DNA from: Rhodanobacter sp. C05
Lineage (GTDB): Bacteria; Pseudomonadota; Gammaproteobacteria; Xanthomonadales; Rhodanobacteraceae
NCBI RefSeq assembly: GCF_002001165.1
Contig: NZ_MUNQ01000005.1
Span: 551,868-615,867, forward strand
Direction: 5' to 3'
Length of the DNA stretch: 64,000 nucleotides
The position numbers were made by a program, and so were the translations under genes. Below are positions 8,306-16,839 of this stretch, piece after piece (the stretch's first letter is position 1; each line of letters begins with the position of its first letter). A model generated the notes under the pieces. That model saw only the letters and a program-made list of their open reading frames with translations. It searched no databases and was not told the DNA's origin.

Positions 8306-9439
8306 ATGAACGTGGCGCAAGCAACGACCATCGTCGGCGAAGATCAGATACCTGACGACAACCGCTCGCAGCGACTCCTGAACTGGGCACTGGCCTTCGG
8401 TTTCTGGACGCTGCTGGCGCTGTCCTACGCGCTGACTTCAGGACTGTCCTCGCTCAGCGAAGGGCGCGATGCCGCCTGGTTGCGAGGGCTGACTTGGAAC
8501 CTCACCGACTTCTGGTTGTGGATGCTGCTGGCGGCCGGGGTCGGCCGGCTCGGGCGACGTACGGCGGCCTTTAGCTGGCCGCGCCTGCTGGCTGTGCACG
8601 TGCCTCTCAGCCTCGGTGTCGCACTGGCGCAGACCGTGCTGCAGTTGCTGATCTTCTGGACCCTATGCGGCCCGGGCAAGATGCCGGTGGATACGTTCGG
8701 CGACTTCATCCATATGGAGTTCGCCTACAAGTTTCAGCAAGGGCTGGTGACCTACTGGGTAATCCTGGTGGTGCTGCGCGGAATGGAATCGCGCCGGCAC
8801 CTGCGTGACGAACGCCTGCGTCGTACGCAGCTGGAGACGCAACTGGCGCAGTCGCAATTGCAGGCGTTGCGCATGCAGCTGCAGCCGCACTTCCTGTTCA
8901 ACACGCTCAACGCCATCTCGGCGCTGGCGCTGGCCGATCCATTGCAGGCACGGCTGATGATTGCGCGGCTCAGCGATTTTCTGCGCCTCACGCTGGAGGA
9001 AAGTCACGCACCGCAGGTGCCGCTGTCACGCGAGCTGGAATTCCTCGCGTGCTATCTCGGCATCCAGCAGGTGCGCTTCCAGGACCGGCTGAGCATGCAG
9101 CTGGACGTGGACGACGACACCCTGGACGCGGCGGTGCCCAACCTGATCCTGCAACCGCTGGTGGAGAACGCGCTGCGCCACGGCCTGCAGAACAAGCCCG
9201 GTGCCGGCATCCTGCGCATTTCCACGCGACGTGCCGGCGACCAGCTGCAGCTGCGCGTGGACGACGACGGTCTCGGCCTGCCTCCTACAGGCACGCCGGA
9301 AGGTATCGGCCTGGGCAATACGCGTTCGCGCCTGCACATGCTGTTCGGCGACTCGGCACGACTCGAACTCTCGTCGCTGGCCGGCGGCGGTGTGCGCGTC
9401 GAGGTGCGCCTGCCCTTTGTCGTGCATATCGCCTCATGA
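8306..9439 (+). CDS. LytS/AlgZ-type membrane sensor histidine kinase
   Basis: A 377-residue kinase with four predicted membrane segments in the first about 150 residues, then the His_kinase domain of the LytS family: phospho-acceptor His in QLQPHFLFNTLNAIS (about residue 194), N-box LILQPLVENALRHGL, and glycine-rich ATP lid DDDGLGLPP...GIGLGNTRSRL. No periplasmic sensor domain is evident, so the signal may be sensed in the membrane. The start is uncertain: an in-frame ATG at 8231 would add 25 charged residues; 8306 was preferred because it puts the first helix near the N-terminus. The stop overlaps the response regulator start (ATGA), the usual arrangement of a LytS/LytR pair. Confidence 0.93.
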   Translation: MNVAQATTIVGEDQIPDDNRSQRLLNWALAFGFWTLLALSYALTSGLSSLSEGRDAAWLRGLTWNLTDFWLWMLLAAGVGRLGRRTAAFSWPRLLAVHVPLSLGVALAQTVLQLLIFWTLCGPGKMPVDTFGDFIHMEFAYKFQQGLVTYWVILVVLRGMESRRHLRDERLRRTQLETQLAQSQLQALRMQLQPHFLFNTLNAISALALADPLQARLMIARLSDFLRLTLEESHAPQVPLSRELEFLACYLGIQQVRFQDRLSMQLDVDDDTLDAAVPNLILQPLVENALRHGLQNKPGAGILRISTRRAGDQLQLRVDDDGLGLPPTGTPEGIGLGNTRSRLHMLFGDSARLELSSLAGGGVRVEVRLPFVVHIAS

Positions 9440-10194
9440 CGCCACGCCTGCGCGCCGTGCTGGTCGACGACGAGGTGCTGGCACGCCTTGCGTTACGCCA
9501 GGCATTGGCGTCGCATGCCGAAGTGGAGATCGTCGGCGAATGTGGCAATGCCGACGAGGCGATGCAGGCGGTGCGTGCACTACGCCCGGACCTGCTGTTC
9601 CTGGACATCCAGATGCCGGGCATGGATGGCTTCGAGTTATTGCACGAACTGGCACCCGATTGCCTGCCCTTGGTGGTGTTCGCCACTGCCTTTGCCGAAC
9701 ACGCGCTGCGGGCATTCGACGCCAGGGCCGTGGACTATGTGCTCAAGCCGATCGAACAGGCACGTTTCGACCAGGCGATGGCACGCGTCAACCAGCACTG
9801 GCAGGGGTTGCACACGTCATACGCACAGCCCGACCCCGCCGCTGTGACGGGCGCGGACGATTACGCGCAACGAATCAGTGTGCGCCATGGTGAACATATC
9901 CGGGTAATCAGCACGGCCGACATCGACTGGATCCGCGCCGACGGCAACTACGTGCACCTCCATGTCGGCAACGCCCGCTTCCTGCACCGTGACACGCTGC
10001 GCCACCTGCTGGCGACGCTGGACCCGGCGCAGTTCCTGCGCATCCACCGCGGCATCATGGTCAACCTCGATCGCGTGGCCGAAGTCCATCCACTGTTCCA
10101 GGGCAATGCCGAAGTGGTGCTGCACGACGGCACCCGACTCCATCTCAGTCGGCGCTTCCGCGCCCATGCGCGACGCGCGCTCGGCATGGCCTGA
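9436..10194 (+). CDS. LytTR-family response regulator
   Basis: A 252-residue regulator with a CheY-like receiver (VLVDDEVLARL; phospho-acceptor Asp in LLFLDIQMPG, about residue 57; Lys in VDYVLKPIE) and a C-terminal LytTR DNA-binding domain (ISVRHGEHIRVISTADIDWI, FLRIHRGIMVNLDRV). LytTR proteins bind short direct repeats about two turns apart, and candidate repeats occur upstream of 6616 and 10346. The ATGA overlap with the kinase gene fixes the start. It probably controls the flanking secreted-protein genes, which is inferred from position. Confidence 0.95.
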   Translation: MTPRLRAVLVDDEVLARLALRQALASHAEVEIVGECGNADEAMQAVRALRPDLLFLDIQMPGMDGFELLHELAPDCLPLVVFATAFAEHALRAFDARAVDYVLKPIEQARFDQAMARVNQHWQGLHTSYAQPDPAAVTGADDYAQRISVRHGEHIRVISTADIDWIRADGNYVHLHVGNARFLHRDTLRHLLATLDPAQFLRIHRGIMVNLDRVAEVHPLFQGNAEVVLHDGTRLHLSRRFRAHARRALGMA

Positions 10195-10241
10195 TCCGTC
10201 GGCCGACGTCATTGACCGTTCGAGCATCACTGCCGACCACT

Positions 10242-10270
10242 CGTCACGCCCGATACACCGAACATCACAA
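10242..10270 (+). promoter_or_regulatory. Possible second LytTR-type direct repeat
   Basis: CGTCACGCC (10242-10250) and CATCACAAA (10263-10271) share xTCAC with a 21-base period, the same spacing as the perfect repeat at 6480-6509. The site is about 75 bases before the start of the secreted protein gene. The match is short and may be chance. Confidence 0.2.
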
Positions 10271-10345
10271 AGCTGGCGCGGCGAACCCCGATCGACTGCA
10301 GGCTTCCTGGAGCCTGTTGGCAACGAACATTCCATGGAGACCGTG

Positions 10346-11161
10346 ATGAACCCCCGTTCCCGTGTTGTCGCTACTGCCGCCTTTTTCGCTTCGATCTTTT
10401 GCCTGGCTGGTTCATCGGCCTGTGCCGAGTCGACCGCGGCGTATCTAAGCCCCAACCTCAAGGTGGGGGAACGTCTGTCCGATGTGTTTTCGAAAACCGT
10501 CTCGATAAAGGGAACGGGATTCAATGAGAAGGTCGATCGCATAAGCGGCAGCGCCGACTATACGGTGACCGGTGTAACGCCGGAGGCCTTCATCTTCGAT
10601 GAGGAAGGTCGTTATGACGGGCATCCAACCCATGGCGTGACCCACGATATCAAGATACTTCAGGACGGCATCACCAATTGCTACAAGGGCAAGTGTGCCG
10701 TCGACGACGAGACCAGCGGGCTGACCTTCAATTCTTTGTTGTGGGGCAAGGCACCGGATGACATCCGTGCGGGAACCACCTGGACGGTCACCATCCCCAA
10801 GCCCTGGGAAATCGGCCCGGCCGGCACCGAGCAGGTGCGGGTGGTTCGCGTCGACCCGCTCAATGATGTCGTCGCGCTGACCCGCCATGGCAGTGGCAGC
10901 GGCCCGTCATCCGACGACCAGTACCGCCAGCAGAGCGGAACGCCGACGCAGATCACCACCACGGCCGGAAAGACCATCGACGTCTCGGTGATCCCGGGCC
11001 AGACCACCTGGCGTGGTTACACCACGATATGCAAGGGCGTCATCGTCAGCGATGAAATCATGGTGCAGCGACGCGTGACGCTGGTGTCCAAGGGCGGCGA
11101 CAAATTCGAGGGCGAGCAGCGCTCCTATACCTTGCTCGACCTGTCACAAGACACGATCTAA
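10346..11161 (+). CDS. Secreted protein of unknown function
   Basis: A 271-residue exported protein: signal peptide from residue 1 to about 28 (MNPRSRVVATAAFFASIFCL, cut near SSACA), then a mostly beta-rich mature part. I do not recognise the family. Two cysteines (NCYKGKC) lie close together and could form a disulphide. GGAGA sits 7 bases before ATG 10346; a start four codons earlier (10334) lacks a ribosome site. It stands between the two-component system and the second propeller gene on the same strand, so it is probably part of the same regulon. Confidence 0.7.
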   Translation: MNPRSRVVATAAFFASIFCLAGSSACAESTAAYLSPNLKVGERLSDVFSKTVSIKGTGFNEKVDRISGSADYTVTGVTPEAFIFDEEGRYDGHPTHGVTHDIKILQDGITNCYKGKCAVDDETSGLTFNSLLWGKAPDDIRAGTTWTVTIPKPWEIGPAGTEQVRVVRVDPLNDVVALTRHGSGSGPSSDDQYRQQSGTPTQITTTAGKTIDVSVIPGQTTWRGYTTICKGVIVSDEIMVQRRVTLVSKGGDKFEGEQRSYTLLDLSQDTI

Positions 11162-11259
11162 TCGTTGCCGGCCACCGATACACGAAAAACGGGATCACGC
11201 CTTGCGCTTTGGCATCGAGCAAAATCCCATTCGTTACGCCACTTGAGAAGTCATGCCCC

Positions 11260-12177
11260 ATGAGCCGCATTCCCGCCATCGCTTATTCGTTCTGCCTTGC
11301 GGCCGCCGTGCCCTGCTTCGCCTCGTCGCTCGCGGTCGCCGGCACGGCGTCTATCGCGGCGCCCGCGCCGATCACGCTCGACGGCATCATCCATCCGGAC
11401 AGCGACGATACCCTCGCCTTCACTCCTGATGGCAACACGGTGTTTTTCGACCGCAGCAACGGGCCGCACAAGACCGTCATGGTTTCCAGCAAGGTGGACG
11501 GGCACTGGTCGACCCCGCAGGTCGCGAGCTTCTCGGGCCACTGGTTCGATCAGGATCCGGTCGTCTCGCCGGACGGTTCGTACCTTTTGTTCAATTCCGA
11601 CCGACCAACGACTCCTGGCGGCCAGCCGCTGACGCAGGACTACTTCGTCGGCGGCAAGGCGCCGGGCAGCAACATCTGGAAAGTGGAGCGCAAGGGCGAT
11701 GCGTGGGGGGCACCGGTGTGGTTGGGGCCGATCATCAACGACGATCCCTTCGTCGATTTTGCGAGCATCGCCACCGACGGGACCTTGTATTTCATCCGCT
11801 GGGACAAGCAAGCGCGGGCGATGCATATCTGGCGCTCGCTGTATCGCAACGGCAGCTACCTGCCTGCCGTGCGTGTCGGCCTGGGCGATCCAGACGTCTC
11901 CACGCATGATCCCGCGATCGCGCCCGACCAGTCGTTCATCGTGTTCGACTACGGCAAGACCAAGGGAGGCCTCGGCCGCCTGTGCATCGCCTTCAGGCAA
12001 GGCGATCGCTGGAGCCGACCCGTCGACCTGGGCGATGTCGTCAACAAGGATATGCCGTGGGGTGCGCATGTCTCGACCGCCGGCGACACGGTCTATGTCA
12101 CCGGGCAATCGGGCATCTGGCGACTTTCGCTTGCAGGGTGGCTGAAGCAACCTCCATCGGGCACGGTGAAGCGGTAA
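11260..12177 (+). CDS. Secreted PD40 beta-propeller protein (paralogue of 6778)
   Basis: A 305-residue exported propeller with signal peptide MSRIPAIAYSFCLAAAVPCF and blades such as TLAFTPDGNTVFFDRSNG, DPVVSPDGSYLLFNSDRPT, FASIATDGTLYFIRW and DPAIAPDQSFIVFDYGK. Length and blade order match the protein at 6778, including the shared phrase PDQSFIVF, so the two are paralogues flanking the kinase/regulator pair. GAGAAG lies 10 bases before ATG. Function unknown; no catalytic motif is visible. It converges with the permease gene after a gap of only 6 bases. Confidence 0.85.
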   Translation: MSRIPAIAYSFCLAAAVPCFASSLAVAGTASIAAPAPITLDGIIHPDSDDTLAFTPDGNTVFFDRSNGPHKTVMVSSKVDGHWSTPQVASFSGHWFDQDPVVSPDGSYLLFNSDRPTTPGGQPLTQDYFVGGKAPGSNIWKVERKGDAWGAPVWLGPIINDDPFVDFASIATDGTLYFIRWDKQARAMHIWRSLYRNGSYLPAVRVGLGDPDVSTHDPAIAPDQSFIVFDYGKTKGGLGRLCIAFRQGDRWSRPVDLGDVVNKDMPWGAHVSTAGDTVYVTGQSGIWRLSLAGWLKQPPSGTVKR

Positions 12178-12183
12178 CGGACT

Positions 12184-13371
12184 TCAGCGCTGCACCATCA
12201 CCGCGAACCAGTGCCAGCTACGCACGCGCTCGGCAATCAGCTTGGTGCAGGTAAGCATCGGCACTGCCAGCAGCGCGCCGGGAATGCCCCACAGCCAGCC
12301 CCATACCAGCAGCCACAGCAGGATCGCGATCGGACTCAGTCGCATGCTGTGGCCCTGGATCATCGGCGTGATCAGGTTACCTTCCAGCGCGGTGATGCCG
12401 GCGAAGGTCAGCACCGGCAGGAATACATGCAGGCTCATCTCGTTCGCATAGAGCATGCACACCACCGCCAGCACCGAAGTGGTGACGATCGCACCGACGT
12501 AGGGAATGAAGTTGGCGAACATCGCCACCGCGCCCCACAGCAGCGGATCCGGCACCTTGTACAGCCACAGCATGCCTGCGGTGACCGCGCCCAAACCGGC
12601 ATTGATCAGCAGCGCGGTCAGCAGGTAGCGCGACACCTCGGTCTGGATGCCGCGCACGATCACCACCGCGTGCCGCTTGTAGCCGAAGCCCGGGGTGATC
12701 TCCACCAGCCGGCGCAACATGGTGTCGCCGTAGACCAGGAAGAAGAACACCAGCAGCACCACGCTGAGTACCGCGGCCAGCACCTTGGGCGTGGTGGAGA
12801 CCACGTCCCAGGCGCTGATCGTCATCGGCGGAGATGGCGTGGCCGGCGTGTGGATGGTGCCGGTATTGCCGCTGACCAGAGTCTGGGTGGCGCGGTTCGC
12901 CGCCTCCAGCGGCTGGGTGAGGTGCTTCAGCTTCGGCACGAAGCTCTTGAGAGCCTGCGGTGCGCCATGGAACCAGCCGACGGCCGGTTGCGTCAGCATG
13001 CTCACACCGCTGCCGATGCCGACGATCAGGCCGATCATCAGCACGCTCGCGGTCAACCAGCGCGGCAGATGGATGCGTGCCCCGGCGGCGACCAGCGGAT
13101 TCAGGGCCAGCCCCAGGAAAGCGGCCAGCACCAGCGGAATCAGCAACGCCTTGGTCAAGGTGATGGTGTACATGAGCGCCAGGAACAGCAGCATGTTCAA
13201 CAACCCACGGATCGCCCGCAGATGGCGACGCATGCCAAGTGTCGTCTGCAACCCACGCACCAGCTGCCGCTGTGAATAACCCGGCGCGACCTGATCCATC
13301 AGGATGACCGGCACCACATTGTCACCTTCGAGATCCTCCGGCGGTGGCGCGAATTGTTCAGGCTCGCTCAT
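12184..13371 (-). CDS. AI-2E/PerM family membrane transporter
   Basis: A 395-residue UPF0118 (PerM) protein with about eight membrane helices: a pair after residue 55 (LLNMLLFLALMYTITLTKAL, LIPLVLAAFLGLALNPLV), one near residue 110, then four to five in the C-terminal half (VLSVVLLVFFFLVYGDTMLRR, GAVAMFANFIPYVGAIV). Family members were linked to AI-2 export, Na+/H+ exchange or lipid handling, and the sequence does not choose. The start overlaps the stop of the preceding small gene (ATGA), so it is the last gene of a yqjDE-like envelope cluster. Confidence 0.9.
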   Translation of the reverse strand: MSEPEQFAPPPEDLEGDNVVPVILMDQVAPGYSQRQLVRGLQTTLGMRRHLRAIRGLLNMLLFLALMYTITLTKALLIPLVLAAFLGLALNPLVAAGARIHLPRWLTASVLMIGLIVGIGSGVSMLTQPAVGWFHGAPQALKSFVPKLKHLTQPLEAANRATQTLVSGNTGTIHTPATPSPPMTISAWDVVSTTPKVLAAVLSVVLLVFFFLVYGDTMLRRLVEITPGFGYKRHAVVIVRGIQTEVSRYLLTALLINAGLGAVTAGMLWLYKVPDPLLWGAVAMFANFIPYVGAIVTTSVLAVVCMLYANEMSLHVFLPVLTFAGITALEGNLITPMIQGHSMRLSPIAILLWLLVWGWLWGIPGALLAVPMLTCTKLIAERVRSWHWFAVMVQR

Positions 13372-13733
13372 GACGATTCGCTGCCACCCGTGGCCGGCTC
13401 TTCGACACTACGATCATCCTGCTCGCGATCCCTTGCGCCAGGATCAAACGCGCCCAGCCCGGCCGTGCCCAGTTCCGCGATCAGGCGCGTGCCGAACGCG
13501 ACCGCTTCGGCCAGACCGCCGCCAAGCAGCGGACCCAGACCCGGCACACGCAACGGATGCACGTTGAGGCTACCGAGCGCGAAACCTGCACCGGCCGCCA
13601 CACCCACCGTCGTCAACGGATGCTGATGGCCACGCGTCAGCAAGGCCGCGGCAGGCGTGCTCAAATCCTGCCGTGCCGCGCTCATGCGCAGCTGCGCTAC
13701 GCGCACTTTGGCCAGTTGATCTAAGACATTCAT
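13368..13733 (-). CDS. Small hydrophobic protein in YqjK position
   Basis: A 121-residue protein of unknown function. A weakly hydrophobic Gly/Ala-rich centre (TTVGVAAGAGFALGSLNVHP, VPGLGPLLGGGLAEAVAFG) is flanked by polar ends. It sits directly after a YqjE-like gene, where enterobacteria carry yqjK, and overlaps both neighbours by ATGA, so it is surely translated with them. Sequence resemblance to YqjK itself is not obvious to me. Confidence 0.7.
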   Translation of the reverse strand: MNVLDQLAKVRVAQLRMSAARQDLSTPAAALLTRGHQHPLTTVGVAAGAGFALGSLNVHPLRVPGLGPLLGGGLAEAVAFGTRLIAELGTAGLGAFDPGARDREQDDRSVEEPATGGSESS

Positions 13734-14209
13734 GGCCGATCCTCCCTCCCATCACCCTGCGCGGCCGCACGGCTGATTCCGCTTTCGGCCTTCTGCACGG
13801 TGTCACGCATCATCGCACTCCACTCGTTGCGCGTAGCGGGCAGGCTCATCCAGTGCATGCATCGACGGAACAGCACGATCGAGCCCAGCAGGAAAAATGC
13901 CTGCAACACCGCCAACACCAGCAGCGCCCAGATCCATGAACCGAACCAGGTCGCCAGCAGTACGCCGAGCAGACCCAGCACCGTCAGGCCCAAGCCGACG
14001 CCGGCCACCGTGGCAGCAAGACCCGCCAGCAGCATCCATGACACGGCGCTGCGCGCCAGCCCCAGTTCCGCCGTCAGCAGATGCAGCTGCGCACCGAACA
14101 GGCGCTTGACCGCGCGGCCAAGCTGGCCGATCTCGGTCAATAACCCAGACGAAGACGGCGCCGCATCCGGCGCCGTCTCACCTTGGGGGGTATCACCCTC
14201 GTTGTGCAT
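13730..14209 (-). CDS. Phage-holin-family (YqjE-like) membrane protein
   Basis: A 159-residue protein with two strong adjacent membrane helices (WMLLAGLAATVAGVGLGLTV and IWALLVLAVLQAFFLLGSIV) after a polar N-terminus, the pattern of the YqjE/holin_X family. Despite the name this is a chromosomal envelope protein and not a sign of a prophage. ATG 14209 was chosen for its GGGACAGGGA leader; the longer frame upstream runs into the neighbouring gene. Its partner is the YqjD-like protein just upstream. Confidence 0.85.
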   Translation of the reverse strand: MHNEGDTPQGETAPDAAPSSSGLLTEIGQLGRAVKRLFGAQLHLLTAELGLARSAVSWMLLAGLAATVAGVGLGLTVLGLLGVLLATWFGSWIWALLVLAVLQAFFLLGSIVLFRRCMHWMSLPATRNEWSAMMRDTVQKAESGISRAAAQGDGREDRP

Positions 14210-14232
14210 TCCCTGTCCCGCTGATGCGCGGC

Positions 14233-14592
14233 TCAACGCCGCAGGATGCGACCGAGCAGCCAGCCTGCGCCAAGCGCGATGGCAACGGCCTGCACCGGCT
14301 TCTCGCGCACATAATCGCGTGCCTGCTCCAGCCACGCATCGGCGCGATCCATCGTCTCGTCATAGACCTCACGACCACGCTCGCTGACGTGGGCCGCCTT
14401 GTCGGTGGCGCGATGGGCAGCCTCGGCGGCTTTGTCGGTAGCGCGATGCAGGCCTTCCTCGACGTGATCGGCCGCGCGGTCCACCGCTTCCTTGGTACTG
14501 CTCACCGCACTGGTCGTGGCCTGCTTGATCCGCTCGGCACGCTCGTCGATGCGGTCGCCGTTCGGCTCGGGATTCTGTACTTGTTTGTTCAT
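14233..14592 (-). CDS. DUF883 (ElaB/YqjD-like) membrane-anchored protein
   Basis: A 119-residue protein with a long amphipathic helical part containing two near-identical copies of HRATDKAAxxA and a C-terminal single helix with basic tail (PVQAVAIALGAGWLLGRILRR). This is the YqjD/ElaB layout; in E. coli these tail-anchored proteins bind ribosomes in stationary phase. The yqjD-yqjE order is kept with the next gene, 23 bases on. The direct repeats make the middle part expandable. Confidence 0.88.
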   Translation of the reverse strand: MNKQVQNPEPNGDRIDERAERIKQATTSAVSSTKEAVDRAADHVEEGLHRATDKAAEAAHRATDKAAHVSERGREVYDETMDRADAWLEQARDYVREKPVQAVAIALGAGWLLGRILRR

Positions 14593-14645
14593 TGCATGCT
14601 CCGGAGGGACTCAGTATGGCGCAACGTGTTGCAACGGACGGCCAT

Positions 14646-14801
14646 TCATCTGGCGCGACGGAAGAACGAGATGATCGCCAGGATCAGAAAAATGACAAAC
14701 AGGATTTTCGCTATACCGGCCGCGGCTCCCGCGATGCCGCCGAACCCGAGTACGGCAGCAATGATAGCCACGACCAGGAAAACCAGGGCGTAATGAAGCA
14801 T
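14646..14801 (-). CDS. DUF1328 (YtjA-like) small membrane protein
   Basis: A 51-residue protein, almost wholly two membrane helices joined by a Gly-rich turn ([40 protein letters not shown]) and ending FFRRAR. This is the UPF0391/DUF1328 pattern, often induced by envelope or osmotic stress. ATG 14801 is the only start that gives the family length. The longer frame that contains it is a shadow of the PEBP gene. Confidence 0.88.
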   Translation of the reverse strand: MLHYALVFLVVAIIAAVLGFGGIAGAAAGIAKILFVIFLILAIISFFRRAR

Positions 14802-14894
14802 GGCAGTGTCCTCTTGAATGAAAGCTTGCTGCAGCCAGCGCTGCCGCATGCGGTCATTCACCCATAGCCCGTGCCATGCGGGTGTGAAGGGAAC

Positions 14895-14919
14895 CGGCGC
14901 CGCCGTGCACGCGGCGCCG
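14895..14919. terminator. Hairpin downstream of the PEBP gene
   Basis: A 9-bp perfect stem (CGGCGCCGC / GCGGCGCCG) with a 7-base loop lies just beyond the stop of the minus-strand PEBP gene. There is no clear T run, so intrinsic termination is only possible. Confidence 0.35.
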
Positions 14920-14928
14920 ACGTTTGGC

Positions 14929-15552
14929 TCAGCCGGCGACCGCCGGATTGAGGCTGTACGTGCCGACCAGCTCCGCTTCGGCCAACACATGGCCGACCAT
15001 GGCAGCACGCAGTTCGGCCAGCGAAAAACCCTGGATGAGTGGCAACGCCGCCACGTCGAGTGCATGTACCTTGAAGTGATAGTGATGCAGCAGCGCATCG
15101 TTCCATGGTGGACACGGGCCGTCGTAGCCGAGATATTCGCCGCTCATCTCGGCATCACCGGCAAACCAGCCGGTGTAGTCATTCACGCCCTGCACACTGC
15201 CGGGCGGTCCGAACGGCTCGCGCTTGCCACGCGGAGTGATCGCGTCACTGCACGCGGCGGCCGCCAGCTCGCCGCATTCAGCCGGGATATTCGCCATCAG
15301 CCAGTGCACGAACTCCACTCGCGGCAAGTCGGCCGACACCGTGCGGCCTGCCTTGTTCACGTCGTCACCTCGGCTGGGCACGTCGGTGTCGATGCAGGTG
15401 AGTACGAACGAGCGGGTAACCAAGGGTGCATCCTTCCACGCCAGATGCGGACTCAGGTTGTCCGATAGTGCAAACGGATCGGCGCGCTTGCCGAAGGCAA
15501 ATTCGGCCGGGATCGACTCACCGTTCTTGAAGTTGTCACTGCGTAGTTGCAT
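14929..15552 (-). CDS. YbhB/YbcL (PEBP, Raf-kinase-inhibitor-like) protein
   Basis: A 207-residue cytoplasmic phosphatidylethanolamine-binding-fold protein. Family signatures include [23 protein letters not shown] and the ligand-site stretch [18 protein letters not shown]. Bacterial role unclear; such proteins are thought to bind small anionic ligands. GGAGA lies 6 bases before ATG 15552. A longer frame upstream reads through a dispersed repeat and was rejected as N-terminus. Confidence 0.9.
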   Translation of the reverse strand: MQLRSDNFKNGESIPAEFAFGKRADPFALSDNLSPHLAWKDAPLVTRSFVLTCIDTDVPSRGDDVNKAGRTVSADLPRVEFVHWLMANIPAECGELAAAACSDAITPRGKREPFGPPGSVQGVNDYTGWFAGDAEMSGEYLGYDGPCPPWNDALLHHYHFKVHALDVAALPLIQGFSLAELRAAMVGHVLAEAELVGTYSLNPAVAG

Positions 15553-15596
15553 GTATGTCTCCGTGGATTCAAAGCCCGTTAGCTCTATATAGCTCG

Positions 15597-15671
15597 TCAT
15601 TCCGGCGCAGGCCGGAATCGCTTCACAACAGCGAAGCTGGTTATCGCTCTTCGCCACCACGCAGGAATGAC
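15597..15671. repeat. Dispersed palindromic repeat, copy A
   Basis: The outer inverted pair GTCATTCC (15597-15604) / GGAATGAC (15664-15671) encloses a hairpin ATTCCGGC-gcag-GCCGGAAT (15599-15618) and the phrase ACAGCGAAGCTGGT. The same words recur at 36864-37030 and 45544-45640, so this is a diverged member of that family, placed in the gap between two minus-strand genes. Confidence 0.7.
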
Positions 15672-15680
15672 ATGGTGGAC

Positions 15681-16769
15681 TCAAGGCTTGTACGTCACCC
15701 GATACACCGCCCCTGCCAGATCATCACTCACCAGCACACTGCCATCCGGCAGCGGCTGCACGTCGACCGGGCGCCCCCACGCACTTTCGTTCTGCTCGAA
15801 GCCGGTAATCAGCGGTTCGTACGACAGCACCTTGTTGCCGTTCAAACGTACCGTCATCACCCGGTAACCGGATTTCTTGCTGCGGTTCCACGAACCGTGC
15901 TCGGCGACGAGGATCGCGCCCTGGTAGCTGGCCGGAAACTGCTTGCCCTCGTAGAAGCGCATGCCGAGCGAAGCCACATGCGCACCGAGTTTCAGCACCG
16001 GCGGCACGTAATCCTTGCAGCTCTTGCCCTTGCCGAATTCGGGATCGAGCGTGTCGCCCTGATGGCAATACGGATAGCCGAAGTGTTCGCCGACTTTGGT
16101 GATCTCGTTCAACTCGTCGCTGGGCATGTCGTCGCCCATCAGATCGCGGCCGTTGTCGGTGAACCACAAGTGTTTCGTGCCCGGCTGCCAGTCGAAACCA
16201 ACGGTGTTGCGGATGCCGCGCGCCACATCTTCGATGCCGGAGCCGTCCGCGTTCATGCGGGTCAGCTTGCCGTGATCCGGACCCGGATCGCAGATATTGC
16301 ACGGCGCACCGATCGGCACGTACAGCTTGCCGTCCGGGCCGAACGCGATGAACTTCCAGCCGTGGTGCGTCTCGGTGGGAAACTTGTCGGTGATCACGAC
16401 CGGTTTCGGCGGATCATCCAGATGGTTCTCGATATCGCGCAGCACGTAGATCCGGCTCACCGCGGAGATATACAAGTCACCGTTCTTGAACGCCACACCG
16501 ACCGGCAGCTGCAGCCCGCTGGCGATCACGCGCACCTTGTCGGCATGACCATCGCCCTTCGTGTCGGTCAACGCATACACCTTGCCGGCGTCGTTGGAAC
16601 CCATGAACACGGTGCCTTTCGCACCCAGCGTGATCTCGCGCGCATTCGGCACCTGATCCGAATACACCGCGATATGGAAACCCTTTGGCAGGGTCAGCTT
16701 GTCCAGTTGCGGCGCGGCGAAGGCCGGCGCCGCCAGCAGATAGAGCAACCACCACAGTTTCGTGCGCAT
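15681..16769 (-). CDS. Periplasmic PQQ-type sugar dehydrogenase (sorbosone/glucose dehydrogenase fold)
   Basis: A 362-residue exported six-blade propeller: signal MRTKLWWLLYLLAAPAFAAP, then LPKGFHIAVYSDQVPNAREI, THHGWKFIAFGPDGKLYVPIG, CNICDPGPDHGKLTRMNADG, NTVGFDWQPGTKHLWFTDNG, DELNEI and ILVAEHGSWNRSKKSGY, all in the order of GSDH-type soluble dehydrogenases, which oxidise sugars at a bound PQQ. GGAGG sits 7 bases before ATG. Cysteines near residue 165 probably form a disulphide. No PQQ biosynthesis genes are in the window, so cofactor supply is unknown. Confidence 0.88.
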   Translation of the reverse strand: MRTKLWWLLYLLAAPAFAAPQLDKLTLPKGFHIAVYSDQVPNAREITLGAKGTVFMGSNDAGKVYALTDTKGDGHADKVRVIASGLQLPVGVAFKNGDLYISAVSRIYVLRDIENHLDDPPKPVVITDKFPTETHHGWKFIAFGPDGKLYVPIGAPCNICDPGPDHGKLTRMNADGSGIEDVARGIRNTVGFDWQPGTKHLWFTDNGRDLMGDDMPSDELNEITKVGEHFGYPYCHQGDTLDPEFGKGKSCKDYVPPVLKLGAHVASLGMRFYEGKQFPASYQGAILVAEHGSWNRSKKSGYRVMTVRLNGNKVLSYEPLITGFEQNESAWGRPVDVQPLPDGSVLVSDDLAGAVYRVTYKP

Positions 16770-16839
16770 CGGTCGGCCTCCGCATCGACGGGTAGACCGT
16801 GATGCTAACGCCGCCAGCATGAAATGTCGGTCGACGCGG

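Noticed and set aside
6778..12177. TolB of the Tol-Pal system for the two propeller proteins
   Set aside because: No tolQRA or pal neighbours; blades are PD40 type but context is a LytS/LytR locus.
12211..13275. Long plus-strand open frame (354 codons) opposite the PerM gene
   Set aside because: His/Gln/Arg-rich shadow of a membrane protein, no recognisable domain.
13730..14209. Prophage suggested by holin-family protein
   Set aside because: Belongs to the YqjE-type chromosomal family and stands in a yqjD-yqjE-like cluster; no other phage genes.
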